Assembly: GCF_042100115.1 (NCBI RefSeq)
Contig: NC_091280.1
Coordinates: 434,001-498,000, forward strand
Origin: Alternaria dauci
Taxonomy: Eukaryota; Ascomycota; Dothideomycetes; Pleosporales; Pleosporaceae
DNA length: 64,000 bases
Reading direction: 5' to 3'
Shown here: positions 24,747 through 36,161 of the stretch, in pieces
How the letters are laid out: each line of letters starts with the position of its first letter
Numbering within the stretch: position 1 is the first letter of the stretch
Program-made: the position numbers and the translations under genes
Notes under the pieces: generated by a model
The model's database searches: none
What the model saw: only the letters and a program-made list of their open reading frames with translations
What the model was told of the DNA's origin: nothing

Positions 24747-25969
24747 TCACTCCACCGCCGACGCCTTGAGCACCTCATCCAGCCTCACCACCGTCGCTGA
24801 AAACGGCGTATACACCCCCTTCCCCCTATCATCATACGTCTCCCCCCCATAAATCATCAAATGATTCGGCCTCTCCTTAAACACCTGAATAGCCCGACTA
24901 TACACCGCACCAGCCGGCGTACCATGTTCCTCCCACTTATCCACCGCACCACCCGCAGAATTAGTATACACCTGCCGTCGATCCGCATCACTAACTATAA
25001 TCGTACCGTTGGGCCCACCGAGCGGGCTCCAGACTACATACGGACTCGCATTCGGCACTGTGCTGTTGTTGATGACGATGGGTCTGCCGATGCTATTGCG
25101 GAAGTTTAGTGGACTGTCGGCCATGACGTAGTAGACGGGGTAGTTGGAGCCGTAGGAAGATGAGTTTCCGATGGGCAGTTCGTGGACGAGGATCCATTGG
25201 TTGAGAGGGGGGATAAAGGCTACGACTGTCATGCCTGGGCGGGCGAGGTAGTCTTCGTAGGCGACGTCGTTTACGACTGGGCCCCAGGTTTTGAGGTCGG
25301 TGGAGGTTTGGTGGGCGAGTTTTTGGCCGTGTAGGGGGTCGCGTTGGTCGGAGTAGTAGGCTACTAGTTGGCCTTGGTACTGTCTGGGTTCCGTATCAGC
25401 AACAGTCGGCCTAGGTAAGTAGATATGGATTGTGGTACTCACAGGAGATAAGGCTCCCAGATTGGTGTCGCGCCGTTTGTAGTATTCGGCCTCCCGCCTT
25501 CAGCAATATGGCTTACAAACTCCCACGTCCGCGCACCGTCTCTGCTAGCATAGAGATCGATCCTTGTCCCGTTGTTGCTCCAGCTGTTTCCGCTCCCTAG
25601 AACAGTACCAGCTTCGTATCCGGCCATTGGTTCTGTCAATTCTGTCAGCGCGGGCTGCGCACTGAATCCCCAGCCGTTGACTGTGTCGTGGAGATCGGAA
25701 ACGTGCTCCCAGGATGCGCCGCCATCTTTGGACTCAAATATGGGGAAGTAGTTTGGGTTGTGGCCGGAGAGGGACGCTGTAGCGATGATGGTTCCGTCTT
25801 GAAGCTCCGTGTAACGTGGATAGGTTATGCCCTCGTTGCCCGAGGTTTGGTAGATGGTGTTGTTAGTAAAGAAACCCCATGGCTTGGGGGCAGAGCTGTT
25901 GCAGGATAGAGGGTGAGCGATGGCTTTGCTTGCCAATGCAGCTGTCACTACTAGGAGCTTGAACAACAT
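24747..25969 (-). CDS. secreted BNR/Asp-box glycoside hydrolase, GH93 exo-arabinanase-like
   Basis: Predicted 387-residue secreted protein from exons 25969-25443 and 25383-24747, with a 59-nt GT-AG intron giving PYLLQYQGQLVAYYSDQRDP across the junction. A signal peptide (about residues 1-19) is followed by a six-bladed-propeller type sequence with two Asp-box motifs, S-x-D-G-x-x-x-W at residues 80-87 and 142-149, and several N-glycosylation sequons. The block YEDYLARPGMTVVAFI and the overall length resemble fungal GH93 exo-1,5-alpha-L-arabinanases, which cut arabinobiose from arabinan; sialidase-like GH33 is the alternative. Catalytic residues could not be placed with certainty. A TATATAA lies about 50 nt before the ATG. 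It is divergent from the feruloyl esterase gene. Confidence 0.8.
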
Positions 25970-26017
25970 CGCTCAACCTTCTTCTAGTATTGGAAGGGGT
26001 GGTTGAGTGAGCTGGGA

Positions 26018-26024
26018 TTATATA
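26018..26024 (-). promoter_or_regulatory. TATA box of the GH93-like gene
   Basis: TATATAA on the minus strand, about 50 nt before the start codon. Confidence 0.45.
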
Positions 26025-26636
26025 GATCGATCGTAACCTCAGCTTAAGTATCTACATTTCGTCTTGAACGCCACAAGATCATTGGTACCCAGTGGGTCGG
26101 ATCATCTCTAAAGCTTAGCTTTAAGAAGCAATGTGTAGTTCATCGCTAGTATTGACGATATACCCGGTGGGTCGTACAATGTGGTGCCAGTACCCCATGG
26201 GGCATTTTTACCGGTGGATGTAGCTCGTATGTTCTCGCGCAAATCGCTAACATGCGCCGAGTTTTGCTGTATCCCAAGATATTGGTGAGGGGAAGAAACA
26301 GTCTTCTTCCGGGGTTGGCTGGATCCTGTCGGGTGAGCCGGGTGTTGAGATCTTGTTTATGCGTTGGGTGTGTATAGCGGTAAATCAACGTCTTCAACGT
26401 CGCGAAGCGAACTCAGTAAAACCATACGGGTAGTCTCCAAGGACTTGGTTGAGAGTCTTGGGGTTCTCGGTGACCATGACTGCATTTGTGTTTCTGTGAA
26501 GTGCCATTAATTGAACTGATGGCTCTTATTTGGAGTTGATATCGACAAGCCAAGAAGATTTGAACATGCGTTGGCCTCAACGAAATTGGCCGACATGGCA
26601 TACTGTACCGGACGAAACATTGTGTTGGGTTCGGGG

Positions 26637-26642
26637 GCTAAA
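26637..26642 (+). promoter_or_regulatory. XlnR-type site GGCTAA
   Basis: GGCTAA (followed by A) matches the GGCTAR consensus for the xylanolytic activator XlnR, between two genes for plant-polysaccharide enzymes. One hexamer match can occur by chance. Confidence 0.3.
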
Positions 26643-27338
26643 GTGTAAATTCGTGGTGACGGATGCTGCATATGTAAACAGCCGCGGGTCTTTATGCCCT
26701 CCTACCCTGAACCAGGGGTTAAGTCGGAAAGTGGAGAGAGATTCCATATGGAGAATAGCATGTGTACAAGCCACCGTCCGGCAACGGTTTTCTTGTGTTA
26801 GTTGCAGTAGTCGAACAGTCGGTCAGCATCCGAGCGAAAGGATGGCGTAACTCGGCGGATTGCAGGATACTAGGCGTACTACCCCATGGGGAGAGCAAAT
26901 CAACATGCATGATGCAACGTTGGCCCATAAGTGTATCACCTGTCTCGTCCTGGACGAAGTGCCGCGAGTTTCGTCTCTTGGCATCGTTTACCTGAAATAC
27001 CTGTGGACTGGCGAAAATGCGACTTGTACAGTGTCCATTGGGTATAAAGGTAAAGTTACGAAGAATGACCTTGTCTGGTTTGTATCGAGGTCTTGGTGTT
27101 CTCGTACGGCAGACAATAACGGCAGACAACCCCTTGTGTTCGAGATGAAGGACTGGAGTTGATGCCTAAAGCAGAACTCACAACGGTCAACCCCTAGTAT
27201 ACCAAAGAGATCGACTGATGGGGTTGCCAGTATGGAAATTACCATGAAGTCGAACGCAGTAGATGGAAAAGTACTTAAGTGTCGGCTGCGGAGCCAACTG
27301 GCTGCCAACGCAACATTCAAGTCCAGCGATCAGCGACC

Positions 27339-28178
27339 ATGTTTCGCCCAGCCTCTTTCTTCGCACTAGGCGCAATTCTGTTCCTCACAATACTTGATCA
27401 CGCCTCCGCTGTCACAGCGGGCTGCGGCAAGGCGCCAAGGTTGACCAACGGTGTCCAGAGGACGACGGTGAACGGCAAGCAACGCCAGTGGACCCTCCGG
27501 ATCCCAAACAACTATGACAATGCCCATCCCTACAAGTTCGTTTTCGGTCTCCACTGGCTGAATGGCGACATGACATCTGTTTCCGGCGGTAGCGCACCAT
27601 ACTATGGCCTTGCGGCTCTCGCAAACGAGACTGCCATCTTTATCGCTCCCGACGGTATCAACAAGGGCTGGGGAAACCAGAACGGCGAAGACATCACCTT
27701 CCTCGATACTATTCGTAAGCAAGTCGAGGATGATCTCTGTGTAGACGAGACGCAACGTTTCTCCCTCGGGTTCTCGTACGGCGGTGCCATGAGTTTCAGT
27801 CTGGCCTGCAGCCGCGCGAAGGAGTACCGTGCCATCGCCGTGCTCTCGGGTGCCACCCTTTCAGGCTGCGCCGGCGGAAGCGATCCAATTGCTTTATACC
27901 AACAGCATGGAGTGAAGGACAGCGTGCTCCCCATCGCTTCAGGAAGGGAGATTAGAGATCGCTTCGTGAGGCTGAATGGGTGTCAGCCTAAGAATGCACC
28001 AGAGCCTGCGAGAAACAGTAGGCAGCGGATTACGACGGTGTACGATGGGTGCAAGTACCCGACGCAGTGGACTGCATTTGACGGAGATCATGTTGCGCTG
28101 CCTGGAGACGCGGGTAACGACGTTGGACCGCAGAGTTTTACACCTGGTGAGGTTTGGAAGTTCTTCTCTCAGTTTTGA
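27339..28178 (+). CDS. secreted feruloyl esterase-like carbohydrate esterase (CE1, FaeC type)
   Basis: Intronless gene for a 279-residue secreted alpha/beta hydrolase. I chose the ATG that directly precedes a typical signal peptide (residues 1-24, MFRPASFFALGAILFLTILD then HASA); an in-frame ATG 60 nt upstream would add a non-signal-like extension. Family marks: GCGKAPRLTNGVQ at the mature N-terminus, LRIPNNYD, FGLHWLNGDM, IAPDGINKGWGNQNGEDI and the nucleophile elbow GFSYGG with Ser146. Likely partners are Asp194 (GVKDSVLP) and His251 (FDGDHV). FaeC-type enzymes release ferulic and related acids from arabinose side chains of plant cell-wall polysaccharides. Cysteine positions match the family pattern. 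Confidence 0.88.
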   Translation: MFRPASFFALGAILFLTILDHASAVTAGCGKAPRLTNGVQRTTVNGKQRQWTLRIPNNYDNAHPYKFVFGLHWLNGDMTSVSGGSAPYYGLAALANETAIFIAPDGINKGWGNQNGEDITFLDTIRKQVEDDLCVDETQRFSLGFSYGGAMSFSLACSRAKEYRAIAVLSGATLSGCAGGSDPIALYQQHGVKDSVLPIASGREIRDRFVRLNGCQPKNAPEPARNSRQRITTVYDGCKYPTQWTAFDGDHVALPGDAGNDVGPQSFTPGEVWKFFSQF

Positions 28179-28540
28179 GACGCGAAACTCTTGGTTGGTG
28201 AGTTGATGGTAGGTGACTTGTTGAAGTTACGGGAAAATGGTAGTCGCCATGACCTTGGGAGAAGATAGGGACAGATCAGTATAGCCAGAGGTATACATGT
28301 CAGTTATCAGTATGATGAGGAGTCAGATTGAATGTGTGACACGTTTTCGAATGCGTGGTTATAGGGCGCGAGCCACATTGTACCTGTGAGGATGTAGTCG
28401 ATGGCCCGGTCATCGATGGATGTGGGAGTGAAGGGTGAGGGCTGCCCGCACGTGAAGAGGCGCCTGCGCTACTCGGCTCCTTCCCCACCAGACGCGAGTG
28501 TCAACACCAACCAGACGCGTCCCAACTCTGCCCCAACGTC
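28179..28540. other. short intergenic region
   Basis: Probable 3' UTR of the esterase gene and promoter of the CENP-Q-like gene. Nothing else is seen. Confidence 0.6.
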
Positions 28541-29639
28541 ATGGTAAGCATCAATATGTCGCTGTTCTATGCGCATACTGACTATGTTAGGCGCGTCTCA
28601 GCGATGCAAATGGGAAGAAGAGGCGAGGCCGGCCCCCAGGCAGCCGCAACTCTGGCGCTGTTGTCAAGTCGAAGCCGAAGCCGAAGCCTGCACCAAGGGC
28701 GGCTGCGGCGAAGAAAGGCAGACCCAAGAAGAAGCAGGCGCCAGAAGAAGTCGAGGATGAGCTCTCAACAGTTGATCCCACGCCAATACAACCGTCGAAA
28801 CCCCGCAAGCGCAAGTCGGATCAAATCGCTGAGCCCGAAGACGAGCCGCACAAACAGTACACGCAGTTGGAAACCAAGACAAAGAAGATACCGCAGGAGC
28901 TGATGGACACATGGCCGCAACTGCCGCCCCAGGTCTTGGAGCAGATCACCACGGTGGTCCGCAATGCGAAGAAGGACATCGCCGAGACACAGCGAGACGA
29001 GCGCAGGATCATGACCGCACACAACACACTCAATCCCCTCGTGCGGAAGCTGGCGCGCCAACTAGCCGAGTCGCGGATACCTCCCAAGGCCAAAGACATG
29101 CACTTCAACATCGATAAACTCACAGAGCGCAATGCTCAAGTATCACGAGAGGTCACGACAGCCCGGCATGCGAAGCAGCTGCTCAGCGAACAGGCCAAGA
29201 TTGCTCAGCACCTGCTGAAAAAGGACCAAGACAGTCTCGACGCTCTGAAGAGGAACGTCAAGAGCTGGAAGTCTGAGTGGAAACACCAGAAGAAGCATGG
29301 ACGGGTGCGTGTCGGTCTATTCTAGTCGAGCTGAATGCGTTGCTGACCTCCCTGCTATAGCTTCACCCCTTGCTTCAAGACCAAGGCGATGCGACGACGG
29401 ACAGAGACGGCCCAGACGATATACAGTTGAAGCGACCAGAACCAGTAGACTTCTCTCTGCTCGATACGCCCGATAACGACCTTGCGCCGGTGCTCGCCCA
29501 ACTGCGACGCAGCCTGGAGAGCATGCAGGGCAACCATACACAAGTAGAAGGTCTGGATACGGCCACGAGGGACGCGCAGGCTGCACTAGACCATGTCCTG
29601 TTCAAGCACGCCAGTGCAGTGCAGTATGCTGCTCTCTGA
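28541..29639 (+). CDS. CENP-Q/Fta7-like inner kinetochore protein
   Basis: Predicted 331-residue protein from exons 28541-28543, 28591-29304 and 29361-29639. The first exon is only the ATG (ATG|GTAAGC, then a 47-nt intron with CTGAC branch site), giving MARLSDANGKKRRGRPPGSR, which holds an AT-hook. A Lys/Pro/Ala-rich basic tail follows, then a long alpha-helical, coiled-coil region (about residues 95-240: KIPQELMDTWPQLPPQVLEQ, LNPLVRKLARQLAESRIPP, LLKKDQDSLDALKRNVKSW) and an acidic C-terminal part. This order matches fungal CENP-Q (Fta7), a subunit of the constitutive centromere-associated network linking CENP-A chromatin to the outer kinetochore. The family call rests on the remembered pattern. 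Confidence 0.75.
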
Positions 29640-30507
29640 AGCAGCCGTGTGCAGGTCCCGCGGCGACTTTTGTTCTTTCTATAGTCATGCATGACACGGC
29701 GTATGGGTTGGCTTCTGGCAGGGATGGATACCAAGGGCAGGGATGGATACCAGGGGCAGGTGTATGGCGTTGGAGGATATCGGCGTATTTCCAATACTCT
29801 AGAGAAAGCTGTGTGCGAGGCATTAGTCTTCTGGACAAGGCTGTACGAGGCTGTTTCGAGCGTGGCGGCTGCCTGAAGTTGGCAGCGAGACCATCCAGCT
29901 CTATCAATCTACTCCCAGTTTTAGAACAGCAATTCCGACAGTACGGTCATCGGAAAACATGCATTTGCGACCGAGTCCATTGATGTAGTGTAGCACCACT
30001 AGGAAGTGATTGGCTCCACCACCTTGGCATGGCCTCTCGGCAGAGCGGAGCCACTGCAGCTACAGCCATCCCATGCGACACTGGTGCGAACTACCACCTG
30101 TCAAGCACATTGCGATTCGAATAACCTGGAAATCATCCGAGATTGCCAGCCTTCCGCAGCGGAGCGCTGTCAAAATCTCCGCCCAGAAATTGTCGCGGTG
30201 CACTTCTCCGCTATTGGATGTTCTGACATCCGCCGGCATCTTCCTTCCAAGGTTCGGTTCGGCAAAGCACGCGACTGCAGACATTCACCTGTCCCTTGTG
30301 GCCTCTTAAACCATTCCTCTCCGCCACTCGTCAACCGCGACTGCAGGCCCTGCTGTGCCACCAAAGAACGTGTTCCTGGCGCATCTCGACCTTCTTTGCT
30401 CTTTCCGATGCTCCAGTGCCTGACGAGACCCCTGTCGTAACACACATGAGCCTGCGCGCCTCCAAGAAAAGCACCCGGCTCTGCCACCGACCCACTATCC
30501 GCACTTG
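29640..30507. other. intergenic region with a short tandem duplication
   Basis: No supported gene; ORFs here are overlapping and domainless. A 19-bp tandem duplication is listed separately. The right end is the promoter of the AcuK-like gene. Confidence 0.55.
29717..29753 (+). repeat. 19-bp tandem duplication
   Basis: Two near-perfect copies of ggcagggatggataccaag with a period of 19 bp, in the 3' flank of the CENP-Q-like gene. Confidence 0.9.
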
Positions 30508-32445
30508 ATGACGGAAGCTGCACGACGATCAAATGGAGCTTCGCCAGTCAACATGGCCGAACCCAAAGAAGCAGACAAGGACAAAGTCACTCCAGACCAT
30601 GACGTGTCCAAAGCCCATTCTCCTGCAAAGACCAAACCCAATGCGACCAATTCTGAGGCGTCTGCAAAGCCGCCAAAAAAGCGTAGAAAAGTAAACCATG
30701 GTAAGCCATCGACGCTGTGTAGCCGCGACGGCGTTCGCAAACCTTGCTGACCTCTATGCTTCCATGTAGCATGCATCTACTGCAGACGTTCGGTGAGCTC
30801 CACCCACATCCCCAATATTCGATACATGCCATGTACTAGCATGTGAGACAACCTTTCCTGCTTGCTGACCGACACCAATCAGCACATGACCTGTGACCTC
30901 GTAAGTGCACCGAACAAGGCATCATTTATTCGCAAGCTGATTGTGCCTTCGCCCAATGCAGGAGCGACCATGCACGCGCTGTGTAAAACGAAATATTGGA
31001 CACCTATGTCACGACGAGCCGCGTGAGGGTGTTAAAAAGTCCAAGTCTGAGCCAGAGAACGGCGATGGACAAAGCCAGCCCACTCAGGTCGAGTCAACCC
31101 CCTCCGATGCCGCATCGACGGCCGCTGCACCAGTTCCGGATGCAGGGCTTAACCTGGCGGCGCACCCAGTGCCTCCTAATAGGGAGGCCAGCACAACGTC
31201 AGGTACCCGAAATGACCCCGTATCCGCGCCACAATTGCCGGCCTTGACGGCTGGTAGTCAGCCTTGTAAGTTACACTCTCCTCAGCTCCTCGTCGTGGTC
31301 GTCACTGACACTCCTGGAGTTTTGGGTTACGATGGTTTGCTCTCCTCCCAAAACAACCTTCAGGACATGCAGTTCCATCCTTCATATATGTTCAATACCT
31401 CGGAAGTTAGCAATGAGTATAACCTGCTCAACGACTTCCTCAACAACAGTCTCATGGATGACGGTGCCTTCTACGGAGGCAATGACTTCCACAGTCTCTT
31501 CACTGATGCCTCACTCATGAACCAGATGGATTCCCTGAACAGCAATTCTGCCTATAGCGCGAACACATCAAGACCGCCCCAATTGCTTCCGCCTCCTGCG
31601 CAGAATGCCGCTGGTCATGCTGCATCACGACAAGCAGCTGGGGTCCCCATCGACAAGGCCAGAGAGAGATACCTCGTCACAGCCGCCGACCCTGCTGGAA
31701 ACGACAGCCCTGAAGAGCGCATGAACAAATTGCTCAAAGCCAAAGTCGACGCAGGGCTCCTGAAACCCTTCAACTACGTCAAGGGTTATGCCAGACTAAA
31801 CCAGTACATGGAGCAGAATCTACAGCAGGCCTCTCGCATTCGAGTACTCCGCCAGCTAGATCGCTTCCGACCCAAGTTCCGTGAGCGAATGCAGAGCCTG
31901 ACGGACGTCGACCTAGTACGCATCGAGATGTGGTTCGACAAGAGCTTGATGGAGTACGACCGCGTCTTTGCCAGTATGGCGATACCTGCGTGCTGCTGGA
32001 GACGAACAGGCGAGATCTATCGCGGCAACAAGGAAATGGCGCGGCTTATCCACGTACCGATGTCGAAGTTACGAGACGTAAGCTAGAATCACTATCGCTT
32101 GAATATAGAGCAAGCTAACAAGAACAAAGGGTAATATCGCTCTGCACGAGATCATCGCCGAGCCATCGCTGGTATCGTACTGGGAGAAGTTTGGCGCCAT
32201 CGCATTCGATCATACACAGAAAGCTATCCTGACGAGTTGTTCCCTCAAGAATCCAGATCCACATTCCAAGGATCCAGAGATACGGTGCTGCTTTTCATTT
32301 ACGGTTAAGCGAGATGCTTGGAATATGTAAGTAATGGTCGGGGTGTGGATGGGAGCTTAGACTGACTGTGACTAGACCGGCGTTGATTGTGGGCAACTTC
32401 CTTCCCATCACTGAAGCTACATCGGGGTCGCTACCGGCTTCGTAA
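30508..32445 (+). CDS. acuK: AcuK/Ert1-type zinc-cluster transcription activator of gluconeogenesis
   Basis: Predicted 520-residue protein from seven exons: 30508-30700, 30770-30792, 30883-30900, 30962-31265, 31320-32077, 32130-32326 and 32376-32445. The Zn2Cys6 cluster (ACIYCRRSHMTCDLERPCTR and onward, C-x2-C-x6-C-x5-C-x2-C-x8-C, about residues 66-94) is split over four exons, two of them 23 and 18 nt. The C-terminal half has the family block FDKSLMEYDRVFASMAIPAC with GEIYRGNKEMA and ALHEIIAEPSLVSYWEKFGA, a PAS-like region, ending IVGNFLPITE. AcuK and Ert1 activate PEP carboxykinase and fructose-1,6-bisphosphatase genes during growth on non-sugar carbon. The paralogue AcuM is the main alternative. 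A second in-frame ATG at 30553 is a possible start. Confidence 0.88.
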
Positions 32446-32809
32446 ACCTTCACGGTGGGTTCACTTCTCACAGGCAACGTAAGACTGTAGTTTGTAATGA
32501 GTTGAGGGTGTAGCAACACTGGGCTTGGGTGTCTCGATGCACCTGCCAGAAAAAGTGCGTACACATACACTGTGAAGGTAATCAGGACCGCGGCGATATC
32601 CACAGGCTTTACTTCAACATGTATATCCTATTGCTTGCATTTTTATCTGATTTTACTTGTTTTTCTATGTCCGGTTCAGATGCGCTCACGTGTTGCTCCT
32701 TCCCTGTCCTTCCGCGTGCGTGTGAAGTCACCTCCCAGAATCTCAGTCGCGACTTCACTTTCCAGACGTCAACTCTCCACATCTCTCTCAACCACTTCTT
32801 ACATGCAAA
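32446..32809. other. short intergenic region
   Basis: Likely 3' UTR of the AcuK-like gene and promoter of the SPO22-like gene. An ATG at 32803 lies in another frame just before the chosen SPO22 start. Nothing else is seen. Confidence 0.55.
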
Positions 32810-35800
32810 ATGTCTCATGCGCAGTCGACAGCAAAGCTGGAACGCGAGAAGAAGTTGAGAGCGGTTCTAAGTGAGTGCTATACTTCGCATCTACCCTACG
32901 CATGACACTCACCTTTTCTAGCATTCGCTTCGAATCTCAGCAAACGAATCGAAACCAGTGACAACGACGCGACTCTCATCAGTGAACTCCAAACACAGTT
33001 GCGCAGCCTCCCTCTCCAGGCATCATCCGCCCTCAATGCAAAGCAAGAAGAGCTCGATAAACTAGGAACTGAGCTATGGAACCAAGCCACACGCTTACGC
33101 CGCAACGACGACTCCGGTATCCATGCACATTCGAAAGATGCGACAGCGCACAAATTCCGCATTCTGCCTTTTCTGCGTGCTTACGCGTTCATGCTGCTCG
33201 ACTCAGCTGGCAGCCAAAGCTCCGAAGGGCGGCAACGGAAGAGCTGTGTTCGGCTGATAAAGGTTGCGTTGAAGGCGGCTAGAGTATGCATCGAGGGGAA
33301 TGAACTGGGTGTTGCGACGACTGTTCTTGGACGCGCCGCTGATTATGAAGAAATTCTGAGGAAGCGGGACGAAGCTGGAGATGGGAAAGACAGGGAGCTT
33401 GTAGACGGACTCAGGGCGCAGTATTTTGCTGTGCGTACAACTCTGGTAAGTGAACTATTAGGTGCGACGCTCCTGAGATGCGCCATTGAACTGACGCTCG
33501 TATAGGCATGGCGTAATGATCGTATGGACACGGCAGAGTACATGTTTAAGAAGTGTAAAGAGCTTGGAACAAGCTTCAACGCTACCACGACTGAGCAGCT
33601 TGCTGATCTATTGTACGAGATCGGAAAGGCCTCCCTGGCGAAGCGCACTTACGAGGTTGCTGCGAGGTGGTTGGAGCGTGCATATGATGTCCTTGAAGAG
33701 CAGGATCTGGACATGCTCAGCCCCGAGATTGGCGAGCTGAGACTTAGCATTATGCACAGTCTTGGTGAGAAAAACTCATCATATACAACTGGAGACGCGA
33801 CTGATGATACCATCAGTCAAGACATACATGAAGACCAAGACCGCGGAAACACAAGAGAAGGCGTGGCAAACGATGAAGTTAATGGAAACCGACTTTGGAG
33901 ACAAAATGATCGTCTCTCTGTTGAAGATCGAACTCTTATCCGAAGCCCAAACCCTGGACACGAACGAGTTCTACAATGTCCTTTTGCGCATGATACGCAC
34001 CGTTGTGCTGAATGATGCAAACTTCAAGACCATCATGCACCACATACACAAGCTGAAAGACCACAGCAACGCTACCGCCTGTAAAGCACTCGACGATCTA
34101 ATGGATATTCGACTCTTCCGAGAAGAAAACCAGGCTTGGATCGAAAAGGCTGTCATCACGCGTATCTGGATTGGTGTAAACAACAACTTCGCCGACAATA
34201 CGCTCGAGCAGCTACAAGAGCTCTTTGACACCGTCAACCAGAACTTGAAAATTCGGCTTTCTGCTCCTGCCACACATGCTGCGCAGACTCTATTGTGGAA
34301 GAAAGTAGGGGCCGCAATTAATCAGGAGCAATATCATGTGGCTGAGGCATGGTGTCGGATGTGCCTTCATGCTATCTTCGAGAAAGCTGGGGCTCAGAAC
34401 AAAGCCAAAGTTGCAAGGAAGATTATACAGTGTGCCTTGGCGACACATAACTATGAGGCAGCGAGGGAGGTACACCGTAAAATGCCCGAGACTGGGAAGG
34501 ATGAACCGATGACGAGGTATTTGATGTACAAGGCTGGTCTACGAGGCGGTGATGAAGACTTTGCGGCTGAATGTCTCGATCACGTTTGTCGGAGTTCCGT
34601 CAAAGATGCTACTCTGCTTTACGCTTGTGTTATGGAGGCTCAAAGTGCGGGGAACAAGAGACAGGCCATTCGTGCTCTGGAGAAGGTACTTGAGAAGTAC
34701 GAGCATAGTGCGCCAGCAGAGGTCAACCTGCCTGCGCTGTTGCGGTAAGTCGTTTGCTGAAGTTATTTTATATTGCTGACAGATGGCCAGGTCCACTGCC
34801 CGTATGCTGGAGTCTGAACTTATCAAGGATGGCAAGATTGACACCGGCGTCTTGGGACAACTTTGCAACATCTTCGAGGGAGGTAAGCGGCAGTACGGTC
34901 TCAATGTTGGGAATTCTTTAATAACATTCGCTAGCATGCCTTCGAGCCAAAGCCTCTCGTACCAGGCCGAGCACGCCGGCTAAAGAACTGTTCACAGCCG
35001 TGGAATTCGAGTGGTTCTCCAAGAATGCCTATAACATATCGCTCAAGTACTGTGCGGAGATGCCATCAGTGTTTCTGGTCAGGTTGCTCGGCTGCTGTAC
35101 CGAGCTCATCAAACTCCTCAAGGAGAAGACCCAACCAGATGCAGACGGTGATCTCGGCCTCCGACTAGTCTTCTGCGAGTTCCTCGCTGCATGTACCTAC
35201 ACCACTCTAGCGCGTGCAGAGGACAACATTGAGCAAAGCGTGAGTTGCGTATGGTGTCGCAGTGATCAATAGCTAACTATTCTAGATTCATTACTACCTT
35301 GAAACCTGCAAACACAGCCAAGAATTCCGACGAGTTGCAGCGGAAGGTATAGACAAACTAACTGGACCTTCTCAGGCCGACATCATTTCCAAACACTTTC
35401 AAGTCGTCAAGCTGGAGCTCGAAGCTGCACTCAAACTTCAAAGATGGGATGAACTTGACAAGCTGTTCGACCAATGCTGGAAATACAAGAGTCCAGACCA
35501 CTACGAAACGTTGGCAGATCTCGTCCTGGTTATACATGCGTGCATCGTGAAAGCGGGGGTAGACAAGAAGTACCGGACGAGTAAGACTGGAAGCTATGGC
35601 AAGGGAGCTGAACTGACAAGATTCGCAGAGGTACTGTCTGTTCTTGAGAAGATCATCAATCTGACATGCCGACAACCGAATCGGGACGTAACGAAGTTGG
35701 CTCGTTGGCTCCGGTGCCTGTTCAACATTTCACTTGAGCATGACGAGCAAGTCAGTCTTAGATGCATCGAGCAAGTAGAGCACATGGCAGCGAGACAGCA

Positions 35801-36161
35801 AGGCGTAAGTCCAGTTCCTCTTCCCCCTGTTCTATTTTAATTCATTCAGGCCTTCCATCCTGTCACTGCGAAGGCTGGAATGCACACACCACCGCCATCA
35901 TCTGATCCTGCGAAGAACGCGTATGCTGCAGACCCGGCTGACGATTGCATCAAGGAACTCGAGCGCTACCCCAAGACAGAGCTCGAATGGCTTGCATGCA
36001 CCCTGTTCAACCGTGCCGTGGACTACTATCTGCAAGAGAACGACGATGCGGCACGAAAATGGGCAGATCATGCGTTCTCCGTAGCAGGGTGTATTGATGA
36101 TGGCAATGCGACGAGGGATAATTTGATGAGTCGGTTCGCGAAGCTGAACTTTGGAGAGTAA
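32810..36161 (+). CDS. SPO22/ZIP4-like meiosis protein
   Basis: Predicted 983-residue protein from nine exons: 32810-32870, 32922-33445, 33506-33764, 33817-34744, 34791-34882, 34935-35239, 35286-35580, 35629-35804 and 35850-36161. The protein is almost entirely alpha-helical with TPR-like repeats, as in the SPO22/ZIP4 family, which works with ZMM proteins to promote crossovers and synapsis at meiosis. Typical stretches are LGTELWNQATRL near the N-terminus, AARWLERAYDVLEEQDLDML, YHVAEAWCRMCLHAIFEKAG and LEWLACTLFNRAVDYYLQEN near the C-terminus. The 48-nt intron 35581-35628 has GTAAGA, CTGAC and CAG signals but no in-frame stop, so retention would add 16 residues. The start at 32810 is the first ATG in the frame that continues into exon 2. 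Confidence 0.85.

Larger units (their letters stand above)
25970..27338. other. 1.4-kb region between two divergent secreted-enzyme genes
   Basis: No supported gene. It holds the promoters of the GH93-like and feruloyl esterase-like genes. Candidate sites are TATATAA at 26018-26024, a CreA-type CCGGGG at 26309-26314 and an XlnR-type GGCTAA at 26637-26642. Confidence 0.5.

Noticed and set aside
24481..24800. Possible single gene joining the 24180-24491 ORF to the GH93-like gene
   Set aside because: The GH93-like gene has its own stop at 24747 and a complete family-length protein; there is no splice signal linking them.
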